Shown here: piece after piece, positions 1 to 7,750 of the stretch
Layout of the letters: the number at the start of each line of letters is the position of its first letter
Numbering within the stretch: the stretch's first letter is position 1
NCBI GenBank assembly: GCA_036702865.1
Contig: DATNQD010000070.1
Coordinates: 1-39,581 of the forward strand
Direction: 5' to 3'
DNA from: Trichocoleus sp.
GTDB taxonomy: Bacteria > Cyanobacteriota > Cyanobacteriia > Elainellales > Elainellaceae
Length of the DNA stretch: 39,581 bases
Made by a program: the position numbers and the translations under genes
Notes under the pieces: model-generated
Told to the model about the DNA's origin: nothing
The model's database searches: none
The model's input: the letters and a program-made list of their open reading frames with translations, nothing else

Positions 1-1
1 T

Positions 2-121
2 TGGATGGAGCGGTGTAAAATTCTGGTCAAGAACTTCGAGCGGACGCTTGCGAATGCCACGACCAAAATCAATCTTTGCTTCATCCGGCTAATGATTAAG
101 CGGCTTGCAGCCTCTCCCTAA
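2..121 (+). mobile_element. IS5-type transposase, C-terminal fragment
   Basis: An open frame enters from the left edge and ends at TAA (119-121), giving 39 residues with the pattern WMERCKILVKNFERTLANAT and then INLCFIRLMIKRLA. That is the usual C-terminal tail of IS5-family DDE transposases (family knowledge). The catalytic core lies outside the window, so activity cannot be judged. The element end must lie within a short distance after 121, but without the other end the terminal inverted repeat cannot be assigned. Confidence 0.7.
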
Positions 122-125
122 GATC

Positions 126-446
126 TCAAATGGGTTCTATACTGCGATCAAACCAGTGTTGGTTATCCATCAGTGTAATGAGTGCTGACTGAAAATCTGC
201 TAAAGATTTTCTGCTCCAATAGGTTTTGCTCCACTTGTACCAACCAAGACCAGGTCTATAAGCCCACGTTCTTTTGAGCAGCTTTTCAGCTTTTTGAGCA
301 ATGTCACAAAGGCTATCTTTTTCAGGTAATTTTTTAACCTTTTCAGTGTTGGCGGTTATGAATCTCTGTTTAGGAGCATCAGCCAACCTGTTCTTAACTC
401 TTTGTAACATTCTTACGACTGCAATACTAATTACTACAGGTGACAA
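126..446 (-). CDS. hypothetical protein, 106 aa
   Basis: The reading frame is rich in Lys, Arg and Trp, with a C-terminal segment (GWYKWSKTYWSRKSLADFQS) that looks like real protein, and it has no membrane segment. It starts at ATG (444-446) and stops only 5 bp from the end of the neighbouring IS5 transposase fragment, so it may be a host gene next to the insertion or a truncated gene. I do not recognise a family. A 64-residue plus-strand frame (301-495) overlaps it; the minus-strand frame has the more protein-like composition, but neither is certain. Confidence 0.4.
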   Translation of the reverse strand: MSPVVISIAVVRMLQRVKNRLADAPKQRFITANTEKVKKLPEKDSLCDIAQKAEKLLKRTWAYRPGLGWYKWSKTYWSRKSLADFQSALITLMDNQHWFDRSIEPI

Positions 447-603
447 TGTCTTATTGCATTGTTACTTAAACAAGCGTGAGTATACGGAAAGGTGACAATT
501 CACGTCACGCTATCCCCGTAATTTCCTATTATTTAAAGAAGGATTCTATTGGACTGGCTCCCTGTTTTTCTATGCCATACTTGGCTCAGAATTAATAATA
601 TTT

Positions 604-1761
604 ATGGCACTCTCTTCAGCAGGAAAAGTTATTAGCACTATCTTGCGTCATGACGACAAGACGACAACCTATAAGATTGCTTTGTTGAGAGCAATTAATG
701 ATGTAGTTTTGTCCTTCCCTGACTTACGTAACTTCAATCAGGATGTTGCGATCCCACTTAGAGTACTAGCAGAGTACTGGGTAGCATACTATTGGCCATT
801 TGCAGGACATAATCCAATTCCACAAGGTCCCTGCCAAATTACAGCTAAAGGTAATAAGAATGATATTGCTTTTCGCCCCCTGCTTACGCTTCTACGCCAG
901 CGAGGGCAGACCGAACTACAATTAAGCTCGCAACCATCAGAAGGCTTCTATTTAATTAACCTGATGAGGATTGATCGTAAACGGCAGGAGTTTTCAGAAG
1001 ATTTTCTGAAGCTGTATAAGCAGACTCTGAATAAGATAGCTGAAGCGATTGAAAACCCAATTCAATATGCAGGTCCTGGCAAGTGGTCAGTTTTTGATAA
1101 ACCAGCTAAATGTAGTGATTTAGAACGCCATGCTGTCTCTATTCCTGGAACCCAGCCTAGCGATCGATGCTTAGTGGTTAGCGCAGAGCTTTGGAATGGA
1201 TTTAGAGATCTGTCTCTTTGGATTGAAGCTCTCTGCATCCATGAGTGGTCTTTGTTTACTGAGAAGCTACAGCAGAGTGATATTAAAGTTGACCGGGGAG
1301 AAGTATACCGTTTACTGACGAACAGACCTGATAATCGCAGACCTTTGACTTGGGAGCGTAACCAGATAGACATGTTGTTGATGGAGGGCTATGAGTTTAT
1401 TTGTCCCTGGACTGAAAAGCGTATTTACAGCGGCGTGAAATATGCGGTAGATCACTTGGTTCCCATAGCAGTCTACCCTATCAATGAGTTATGGAATCTT
1501 GTACCGTCTGACCCCAAGTTCAACTCACATATCAAACGCGATCGTCTTCCATCTACTGAACGTTTGATTAAAGCGACACTACCTTTGGAGTTAGCGTATA
1601 GTCTCTATGACAAATCAGCAACTTTATCAAGAGCCTTGCATCAGGATGTAGCTATTCGCTTCTCAGTGATACAGCAGTCTAATTACTGGGGATCTCTAGC
1701 TGGAGCTGTTGTGGATTTGATAGAGCAGGTAGCTGAATCCCGAAACCTGCATCGTTTTTAA
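604..1761 (+). CDS. HNH endonuclease-domain protein, 385 aa
   Basis: The C-terminal part carries an HNH (beta-beta-alpha metal) nuclease signature. Residues 266-315 run from a CPWT segment through DHLVPI (Asp283-His284) and NELWNLVP (Asn298) to NSHIKRDRLP (Asn307, His309, Lys311). There is one Cys rather than a paired zinc knuckle. Residues 1-250 are unrecognised and mixed alpha/beta, with an aromatic-rich patch near 58-66 (YWVAYYWPF), possibly target recognition. HNH proteins of this layout are common in restriction-like and mobile-element settings, so a DNA-cutting accessory or defence role is likely but inferred. The start is ATG 604 after an AT-rich leader. It is the first of four plus-strand genes leading to an attC-like site. 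Confidence 0.75.
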   Translation: MALSSAGKVISTILRHDDKTTTYKIALLRAINDVVLSFPDLRNFNQDVAIPLRVLAEYWVAYYWPFAGHNPIPQGPCQITAKGNKNDIAFRPLLTLLRQRGQTELQLSSQPSEGFYLINLMRIDRKRQEFSEDFLKLYKQTLNKIAEAIENPIQYAGPGKWSVFDKPAKCSDLERHAVSIPGTQPSDRCLVVSAELWNGFRDLSLWIEALCIHEWSLFTEKLQQSDIKVDRGEVYRLLTNRPDNRRPLTWERNQIDMLLMEGYEFICPWTEKRIYSGVKYAVDHLVPIAVYPINELWNLVPSDPKFNSHIKRDRLPSTERLIKATLPLELAYSLYDKSATLSRALHQDVAIRFSVIQQSNYWGSLAGAVVDLIEQVAESRNLHRF

Positions 1762-1853
1762 ATAAAGTAATTCCTTTTCTCAAAGATTAGAAACTGCGTT
1801 GATAAGAGAGCAATTTACTAGGGCACTCTACTAGGAGAATTTAGGGCGCTGGC

Positions 1854-2084
1854 ATGACTTTTAGATGGAAACGAGTTGCGATCGCTGTTGGAATTTCTGC
1901 CACTATTTTGATGGGCTTTCCTCCTGCAATTAAGTATGGAATACAGACCATCCACCAACAGAGAGTGCAGCAAGCGGGTGGAATCTGGTGTGTTTTAGTT
2001 GGCTCAGAGGGTTCCAAAAAGATTATGTACGGAGCAAAGGACTGTAGCACTACTTCACAGAATGTCAGTGCCAACAAAAAATGA
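1854..2084 (+). CDS. small membrane-anchored or exported protein, 76 aa
   Basis: The N-terminus is MTFRWKRVAIAVGISATILM followed by GFPPAIK: a positive start and one hydrophobic segment, consistent with a signal anchor. The remainder is polar with two Cys residues (in IWCVL and AKDCSTT). A GCGATCGC octamer lies inside the coding sequence. An AGGAG-like box lies about 17 nt upstream, farther than usual, so the start is not firm. It lies between the HNH gene and the PD-(D/E)XK-like gene, and its stop codon abuts an imperfect hairpin (2082-2152). No family recognised. An opposite-strand frame (1841-2077) is probably its shadow. Confidence 0.5.
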   Translation: MTFRWKRVAIAVGISATILMGFPPAIKYGIQTIHQQRVQQAGGIWCVLVGSEGSKKIMYGAKDCSTTSQNVSANKK

Positions 2085-2152
2085 TAATTAGAGACGCTCC
2101 TACCTCTGATTCAAATAATCGTAAATTTACAGAGTACGAGCGTTCTAATCAA
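2082..2152 (+). other. imperfect inverted repeat after a stop codon (possible degenerate attC or terminator)
   Basis: The left arm (about 2082-2107, TGATAATTAGAGACGCTC then CTACCTCTG) pairs with the right arm (about 2130-2152, CAGAGTACGAGCGTTCTAATC) with two or three bulged bases. The loop is about 20 nt. The R''-like AAC end and a GTTRRRY box are missing, so it does not qualify as a normal attC site, and there is no clear T-tract to call it a terminator. Confidence 0.3.
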
Positions 2153-2232
2153 CTAAAAAATAAGAAGAAACGCGCCTATTTTCAAGTTGGAAGAAGAGGC
2201 ATGCTGAAGCAGATTTAGCATTTGCCTGTTCT

Positions 2233-3180
2233 ATGAGTCAGTATCCAATTGTTCTTATTCCTCCTGTACTTGAGCGAGCGCAAGCTGCTGAGCCTGTCAC
2301 TCCTGCTCTTTCGTATGAGCTACCAATCTTTTCTGCTCCTGAACCTAAGAAGATAGCTGTGCCCACGATTGCAGCAGAAGCAGGAGTTGTTACTGTAGCC
2401 AGTAGTTTAGTTGCTGCTAAGGGCGGAATCGTTCCAGGACTCCTACTATTTCTTGCTGCCTCTGGTGCGATCGCTACTCAAGTTTGGCGACAAGCCAAGC
2501 GTTACAAACAGGGTAAGCAAGATTATGAGCGGCAGCTTGCTGAGTACAAGCAGCAAGAGGAAGAGTGCCGCCAGCAGAGGAAAGAATACCTGGAGACAGT
2601 CAAACAGGCAAAGAGCCCAGAAGGTATCGCGAAGTTCCGTTATGAGTTAGTCTGTCAAGCGCTAGAGCAGGTTGCCCCTCATGATAGCAATGGCAAGGCA
2701 AGGCGTGGCTGGACAGAGAAAAAGTTTGGTGAGTGCCTGAGACAGTATTTTGATAACAAGATTCAGGAAGGGCTGCAGCTTAAAATCCCTGACTTTAACT
2801 ACCCCTACACCGTTGACTTTGGCTACGTTGATCCAGACCTCAACTTATACATTGATATTGAGATTGACGAGCCCTATGCCTACGGCAGCAAGGAACCTCT
2901 GCATTGTCTAGGAGCCTGGAAAGATAACAAGAGAAACCAGTTTTTCCTGGAGCGGGGCTGGATTGTCATTCGCTTCTGTGAGGAACAGATAGCACGTTAT
3001 CCTCAGGAGTGCTGTAAGGCAATAGCAGAAGAAATCGCAGATATTTTAAGTGACAAGTCAATACTAGAGCAGTTCAGTGAGGTTCCCTCAATAGAGCCCA
3101 TGCCTCAATGGACAAGGCAGGAAGCAGAGAAGATGGCGAAGGAAGGGTACAGGGATCAGTACCTAAAAGCAGCATCGTAA
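2233..3180 (+). CDS. membrane-anchored PD-(D/E)XK nuclease-like protein (DUF559/Vsr-like fold), 315 aa
   Basis: The order is: a Pro-rich N-terminus (1-45), a hydrophobic segment (about 50-83), a charged coiled coil rich in Gln, Glu and Lys (86-125), and a C-terminal nuclease-like domain (135-260). In that domain TVDFGYVD (Asp195), YIDIEIDEPY (Glu210, Asp212) and, after an Arg/Lys helix, GWIVIRFCEEQI match the layout of DUF559 / Vsr-like endonucleases. The family is known for DNA cleavage or repair; coupling to a membrane anchor is unusual. The start is ATG 2233. It is on the same strand as the HNH gene before it and the protease gene after it; joint function is inference only. Confidence 0.65.
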   Translation: MSQYPIVLIPPVLERAQAAEPVTPALSYELPIFSAPEPKKIAVPTIAAEAGVVTVASSLVAAKGGIVPGLLLFLAASGAIATQVWRQAKRYKQGKQDYERQLAEYKQQEEECRQQRKEYLETVKQAKSPEGIAKFRYELVCQALEQVAPHDSNGKARRGWTEKKFGECLRQYFDNKIQEGLQLKIPDFNYPYTVDFGYVDPDLNLYIDIEIDEPYAYGSKEPLHCLGAWKDNKRNQFFLERGWIVIRFCEEQIARYPQECCKAIAEEIADILSDKSILEQFSEVPSIEPMPQWTRQEAEKMAKEGYRDQYLKAAS

Positions 3181-3494
3181 GATTCTGAAGAGTCTTACAT
3201 TATCACGCTGTTAACCAGGCAACTTATAGATGCTTCCGTATACATCTGAAGATATGCGTAAAAATTCTGCCGATCCACCTCAGTCGTCATATTATACAGA
3301 AAGATTCCTCAGGTCTACTTGGTTTGGGATGATCTGAGGAAGTCATCTGGCTATCCACCTAATTTAGAGTGGATATGTATAAACTTTCCGTCTAAAAAGA
3401 AGTTCGACTGCTCAAAGTTGACTTGAGGCATTGCTCACAGCTGCTCGTCAGTGTTGAAGGTTAAGTTGCAAGATTTTCTTTAGAAATTGTTTGA
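3181..3494. other. 314-bp intergenic region with one small hairpin
   Basis: No gene, tRNA or attC-like site was found. A small inverted repeat lies at about 3307-3339 (CCTCAG ... GATCTGAGG) without a T-tract. The region probably carries the promoter of the protease gene, but I see no convincing -35/-10 pair. Confidence 0.3.
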
Positions 3495-5093
3495 TTGAGG
3501 GTGGAAGGCATTAAGGCATTACTTATGGGTAATCGGCAGTTTGAACCTAGTCGAGCTGTAGAGGTAATCTTTCCTCACTATGGATCTGCCTATCGCATTG
3601 GTGGAAGACTAGTACTTACTGCTGCACACCTCCTTTCAGAAGTTGGCTCTGTTTGCCACATTAGGTCAAAGCAGAGCCTTGGGAAAGTGGATGCTAAAGT
3701 TGTCTGGAAAGATCAACAATCAGAAATTGCTTTGGTTGAACTACCGGAAGAGATTGCCTTTGATGAAGCGATCGTTTTTGGTAAATTACCAGAAGCTAGA
3801 TCTGGAGAAGTACTGCCATTTCAGATGTATGGCTATCCGTTATGGGGGAGAACACAACGCGAGGGTGGTAGAACAGCAGCGGGAGGGCGACAAATTGAAG
3901 GAAAAATTTATCTAGCTGATACGTCACCAGATGGTTTGTTGGTTCTAGAAGCTCATCGAGTGCCTAAACAATACTTATCAGATAGTGATAATGTGTGGCT
4001 TGGCATTTCGGGTGCAGCCGTAGTTTGCGATGGTCTTGTTATAGCAGTACAAATACAAATTCCAAATCCAAGACATCTTGAGATTTTGGAAGCATCGCCT
4101 CTCTCGAAAGTTTATACCAATAGTAAATGGTGCGCCTTACTTAAACAACATGGTATTAACTCAGAACCTACTGCTTACTATCAAAGACATAATAATTTCA
4201 GCATTAATTCAATAGTGCGTAGTATTGAATTTCCGCCTGAATATAAAGAAGCAGGTACTTCAATACTGACCTACTTTAGTCATATTTTGAAGGTTTACTA
4301 TCCTGACACAAACATCAAAGTTAGCATTGAACAAGAAGGTTTAATGCTCCGAATGATCATCGATACCCCATCTGGGCAGAGAGAGAGAATAGAAAGAACT
4401 CTTGAGGAGTATGGAATGGTTGTTACTGGGAAACTGAGACCAGAAGCATTCCTTAACGACCCATTTGAAGTTATAGCTTTAAAGAACAAGCTGGAAATAG
4501 CAGATTTAGAATTAAGACAAACAAGGAAACTCTTGGAATTTACAAGAGATAACAGTCAGCAAAGAATTGAATCTCTTGAAGTACAAGTCAACAAGCTTCA
4601 CAGCATTATCGAAAAGGGTTTACAAAGTGGAGATCACGTTTTTGAGGTAATGAGGAAAATGTCTGAACAAGATAAATCAACATACAATCTCAGTCATGCG
4701 AAGTTCGGTGGAGGATTTGCCGCAGAAGGTGGACATCAAGAGGGTGGACAATTTAATGATTACTCGATTCAAGTTGGTGCAAACATAGATGAGATAGCTG
4801 AACTCATCCAATCTCTGAAGACAGCAATTCAAACATTTCCTGAAGAACAGCGGGTAGATATTGGTATTGAAATTGAAGATTTACAGACAGATTTATCTGA
4901 CGAACAAAGACGAAATCCTGAGCGGTTAGGTAAACGTGTCCGTTCGCTTTGGCTCATTACCTGTGCGATTGCAGTTGGCGTTGCAGGGGTTGCTGACTTC
5001 AGCAACAATCTTCTGGAATTATCTGAAAAACTGAATGTTCCTATTCCAATAGAACTTATTCAGCAAAACCCACACATCTTGCCTGGTAGCTGA
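3495..5093 (+). CDS. trypsin-like serine protease with coiled coil and C-terminal membrane segment, 532 aa
   Basis: Residues about 25-215 are a chymotrypsin-fold protease: GGRLVLTAAHLL supplies His45, and WLGISGAAVV supplies Ser171. At the usual Asp position the sequence reads SEIALVELP, so Glu77 replaces Asp; a nearby Asp73 could compensate. Residues 240-325 form a second alpha/beta domain I cannot name, 325-385 a coiled coil, then a Gly-rich linker, a charged helix and a hydrophobic segment (about 487-505). Proteases of this kind occur as effectors in cyanobacterial conflict and signalling systems (family knowledge; the role here is inferred). The start may be TTG 3495, GTG 3501 or ATG 3525. 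The stop lies 10 bp before an attC-like site, as in an integron cassette. Confidence 0.7.
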   Translation: MRVEGIKALLMGNRQFEPSRAVEVIFPHYGSAYRIGGRLVLTAAHLLSEVGSVCHIRSKQSLGKVDAKVVWKDQQSEIALVELPEEIAFDEAIVFGKLPEARSGEVLPFQMYGYPLWGRTQREGGRTAAGGRQIEGKIYLADTSPDGLLVLEAHRVPKQYLSDSDNVWLGISGAAVVCDGLVIAVQIQIPNPRHLEILEASPLSKVYTNSKWCALLKQHGINSEPTAYYQRHNNFSINSIVRSIEFPPEYKEAGTSILTYFSHILKVYYPDTNIKVSIEQEGLMLRMIIDTPSGQRERIERTLEEYGMVVTGKLRPEAFLNDPFEVIALKNKLEIADLELRQTRKLLEFTRDNSQQRIESLEVQVNKLHSIIEKGLQSGDHVFEVMRKMSEQDKSTYNLSHAKFGGGFAAEGGHQEGGQFNDYSIQVGANIDEIAELIQSLKTAIQTFPEEQRVDIGIEIEDLQTDLSDEQRRNPERLGKRVRSLWLITCAIAVGVAGVADFSNNLLELSEKLNVPIPIELIQQNPHILPGS

Positions 5094-5103
5094 GATAGTT
5101 ACA

Positions 5104-5189
5104 GCCTAACAATCCGGCTGGAGCAGACTGTTGGGAGACCTCGTTGTGTTGCAAAGGTTGCTTGCAGCCGCTCAGCCAGAACGTTATAC
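5104..5189 (+). repeat. integron attC-like site 1
   Basis: R''-like GCCTAAC (5104-5110) fits RYYYAAC, and R'-like GTTATAC (5183-5189) fits GTTRRRY. The inner arms CCGGCTGGAGC and GCTCAGCC pair except for one extra G in the left arm, the asymmetry expected of L''/L' with an extrahelical base. The site starts 10 bp after the protease stop codon. This is the most canonical of the four sites. Confidence 0.75.
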
Positions 5190-5243
5190 TGCTCAGTTTT
5201 GAGTGGGGACATAGTTGCAGATTATATAGTTAAACCCCAAAAG

Positions 5244-6125
5244 CTACATTCCTAGAGCTCTCAATCTTTCGTGTCGATTAAAAATCTCGTTGGTAATCTT
5301 AATAGCCGTTTGATTGTGGCTTGCTAAACACAACGCATACAACACTGAGTTTGTTGAGTTACGCATAAGTACAGGTCTGCTAGCGTGTGGAAAGAGGGAT
5401 CGTAACTGTTCAGTATATAAACTTGCCAGCCATTCAGCTTGAATTGTGTCACGGCTCATTGTAGGTTCTGTCGGATTTCCAAATATGTCTAGCTGAACTG
5501 CTGGAGGTTCCCGATAAATCTGAGTAATCCAATTTGTACTACCCATAACCTTACTCAATTGCGCCATCACTTCTGGATCTGGGTTCTGCTCTCTAGGGAG
5601 AAGACGAGTAACACCCATGACCGAGAAGTTAACAAAAATATCGCATGTTCTAGTGTTTGCTAGTTCTCTCACCGTTTCCCAATCCACCTGCAAACCATAG
5701 GGATCTAGGAAAACAAATGCTCGCTGCTTTGATGAGTAGGGAAGTTGTGGAGCTATCTCATTACACAAAACATCATTGCAGTTCCCTTGCCGTACATCAA
5801 TTACACGACCTGGAAAATCCTCGTGCAGTCTCTGCACACGCTCTACTCGTCGAGGAGAAACGTCTACAAACCAGTAAGCATCAAACTGAGGTTCTGTTTG
5901 TAGGGCACGCAAAGGAGAGCCATCAATGTAGCGTTGCTCATCCTCTTTTGCTCTGGGTCTAACGGAACCTGCAAAAGCATCAATGTAATAGTATGCTCTG
6001 AGCCAGCTTTTCTTCTGTTCATTCATAATTACAGAATAGGCTTTGAGATACTTCGCTAGTAAATCTAACTTTTCCTCAGACCACCGCCCAATAATATCTT
6101 CACCTTCACTACCAAGCCGACTCAT
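5244..6125 (-). CDS. tcmP: three-Cys-motif partner protein TcmP, 293 aa
   Basis: This matches the TcmP family, which is almost always next to a three-Cys-motif (DUF5131 / Gp37Gp68) protein. Visible features are W15SEEKLDLLAKYL near the N-terminus, YIDAFAGS at 47-53 (methyltransferase-like motif I), GSPLRAL at 69-75, a VDVSP strand near 87-91, and FLDPYGLQVDW at 139-149 (DPYG, like the DPPY motif of amino-methyltransferases). The C-terminal third is helical. Methyltransferase-like folding is a reading of these motifs; the biochemical activity is not established as far as I know. It starts at ATG (6123-6125), 14 bp after the stop of the upstream DUF5131 gene, so the two form an operon. It runs opposite to the attC-like sites on either side. 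Confidence 0.85.
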   Translation of the reverse strand: MSRLGSEGEDIIGRWSEEKLDLLAKYLKAYSVIMNEQKKSWLRAYYYIDAFAGSVRPRAKEDEQRYIDGSPLRALQTEPQFDAYWFVDVSPRRVERVQRLHEDFPGRVIDVRQGNCNDVLCNEIAPQLPYSSKQRAFVFLDPYGLQVDWETVRELANTRTCDIFVNFSVMGVTRLLPREQNPDPEVMAQLSKVMGSTNWITQIYREPPAVQLDIFGNPTEPTMSRDTIQAEWLASLYTEQLRSLFPHASRPVLMRNSTNSVLYALCLASHNQTAIKITNEIFNRHERLRALGM

Positions 6126-6139
6126 TGGTTAGCCTCTCT

Positions 6140-6931
6140 TTATTTGGCAGAGATTAAATATCTCTGTTCTAACCCATCGCGCTTCTGATTCCTAGAAACT
6201 TTTTGTTTTTGCCACTTATTGATATGGGCATGCCAAACAGATGGCATCTCATCCCAAACATGGTCATCTATTACTCTGCCACCAGCTTTTGAATGGTGTC
6301 CACCCCATTGCTTGAAAAAGAAGGCAACATCAGCCTCGCGTGTTTGGCGTAAAATATCCCTTACCCATTCCGGTTCTACAGGACGATGCTGATATCCAGA
6401 TTCACCGCCAACAATTACCCAATCAATTCCCTCTAGATTTAGGTCAAGTGACCCTAAAAGGGGTTCGCAAGAAAGAAAGCGCACTTTTGATGGTACTTTT
6501 CTCAAAGAATCAATTCTGTAAGTGTACTGCTGGCTCTCTACAGACACACCAACCCAAATATTTTCAGACCATTCAAGTTTAGGTGCTAATTCTGCTAGGT
6601 TCTGATCACGTTTAGTCAGGATTTGATATATGTGCCAAGGAGTGTCCCGCATTACCGCGAAAATCTCTTGCAAATAGGCAAAAGGAATATCTTTATGAAA
6701 AAGATCGCTCATGGAGTTTACAAAGATACGACTAGGCGTTCGCCACTTCTTTGGCTGTTCTAATCGTTCCGGGTGAAGTGTCAGCTTAAAACCTTGAGGA
6801 AAATTTCTAGGGAATCTTTCTGTTAGTGCTTCAGCATAGCAATAACGACAACCAGGACTCACCTTGTTACAGCCAGTGGTGGGGTTCCAAGTCTTGTCAG
6901 TCCATTCAATACCAGTGTTGCTGCTTGACAT
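6140..6931 (-). CDS. DUF5131 (phage Gp37/Gp68-like) three-Cys-motif protein, 263 aa
   Basis: The N-terminus IEWTDKTWNPTTGCNKVSPG continues into CRYCYAE, placing Cys21, Cys28 and Cys31 in a C-x6-C-x2-C motif. This is the hallmark of the family and resembles a radical-SAM iron-sulfur cluster motif with longer spacing. Further family landmarks are IFVNSMSDLFH, the strand IYQILTKR, WVGVSVE, RFLSCEPLLG, and WVIVGGESG near residue 175; together they suggest a TIM-barrel radical-SAM-like enzyme. It is the first gene of the pair with tcmP. A role in nucleic acid modification is plausible but inferred. AT-rich DNA upstream (6945-7010) should hold the promoter, which a reversed cassette would need. Confidence 0.85.
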   Translation of the reverse strand: MSSSNTGIEWTDKTWNPTTGCNKVSPGCRYCYAEALTERFPRNFPQGFKLTLHPERLEQPKKWRTPSRIFVNSMSDLFHKDIPFAYLQEIFAVMRDTPWHIYQILTKRDQNLAELAPKLEWSENIWVGVSVESQQYTYRIDSLRKVPSKVRFLSCEPLLGSLDLNLEGIDWVIVGGESGYQHRPVEPEWVRDILRQTREADVAFFFKQWGGHHSKAGGRVIDDHVWDEMPSVWHAHINKWQKQKVSRNQKRDGLEQRYLISAK

Positions 6932-7058
6932 TTCGCTAGTATATACCTTTAAGGACTGGTGTATAAATACTATCTATTTTAGTACAAAAGATCTACAAAC
7001 TTCTCAATTGGGTACGATTTGTGTCAAGTTTTGTAATTAAACATAGCGACGCAGCATA

Positions 7059-7143
7059 ACATAACGTCACGGCAGCGGACGCTTGAAGGTTGTTTGTGCT
7101 TAGTTCCAAGTTATCCACCGGTCGCTGCGTTTTGTCGTTAGAC
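7059..7143 (+). repeat. integron attC-like site 2
   Basis: R''-like ACATAAC (7059-7065) and R'-like GTTAGAC (7137-7143) both fit the consensus boxes. The left arm CACGGCAGCGG pairs with the right arm CCGGTCGCTGCG with an extra G on the left side. With site 1 it brackets the DUF5131/tcmP operon, defining a cassette of about 1.95 kb. Confidence 0.7.
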
Positions 7144-7383
7144 TGCTGAGTCATCTGTAGGAAGGATGTGTCAATGTTATCTGCAAGAATTCAAGCTGAA
7201 ATTATTTTGAAGCTATTGTAGAGCGGCAATACAAGTACTTCGCATAGTGCAATTCCTAACGTTCATTAGGTGACAGAAGAAACCTAGTCTACGTTAATTG
7301 ATAAGTAGGTTACAAAGGATATTTGCAATGAAACTTGCTGCTAGAGTATTGCTTGATTTGTTCTTTAGTTATTGCATCCTGGT

Positions 7384-7518
7384 TTGTCCTGGGTGAACAA
7401 TGAAGTAACGCACAAAGATCTAGTGAGAGTTTTACAATGGCTCACTTCCTGGAAGCGTGTAGATGTAGCTGGTGCTCCTAGTCAAAGTAATGGAGCAGCA
7501 TTAACTGTAGAAGTGTAA
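7384..7518 (+). CDS. possible small or degraded cassette gene, 44 aa
   Basis: A frame from TTG 7384 (or GTG 7393) reads LSWVNNEVTHKDLVRVLQWL and then TSWKRVDVAGAPSQSNGAAL to a TAA at 7516-7518. The composition looks like real protein. A different frame just upstream, starting at ATG 7329 (MKLAARVLLDLFF...), runs into a stop at about the same place, so the gene may be a frameshifted remnant. It is the only coding candidate in the 517-bp cassette between attC-like sites 2 and 3. Confidence 0.25.
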   Translation: MSWVNNEVTHKDLVRVLQWLTSWKRVDVAGAPSQSNGAALTVEV

Positions 7519-7570
7519 ATTTTCTGGAACAAATCCTGATAACAGTTTTACGAATTAGTAAAAGAGAGCA

Positions 7571-7660
7571 CTCTAACAATTTGCTTGCACACCGACCGTA
7601 TCAAGTTTATCGATTGAGTTCGAGAAGATTACCAGCGGCGGGTGAAGCGGAACGTTAGCT
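7571..7660 (+). repeat. integron attC-like site 3
   Basis: The left end CTCTAACAATT (R''-like at 7571-7577) and the right end AACGTTAGCT (GTTAGCT, 7654-7660) bracket arms TTTGCTTGCACACCG and CGGCGGGTGAAGCGG. These pair except for an extra G in the left arm (GCTTGCAC against GCTTCAC). Confidence 0.7.
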
Positions 7661-7750
7661 GGCTTCACCCTTTGATGGGGATTGCACTTATTAAGTCACT
7701 AATGGGTGCAAATACCGCGTAGTCAATCCTTAGTTCCAATACTCAGAGTT

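Noticed and set aside
301-495. 64-residue plus-strand frame overlapping the 106-residue minus-strand gene
   Set aside because: Its composition is poorer and it lacks a convincing ribosome binding site; treated as a shadow.
7250-7290. CCTAACGTTCATTAGG, which looks like a pair of integron boxes back to back
   Set aside because: There are no arms of the right length around it, so it cannot form an attC-like site.
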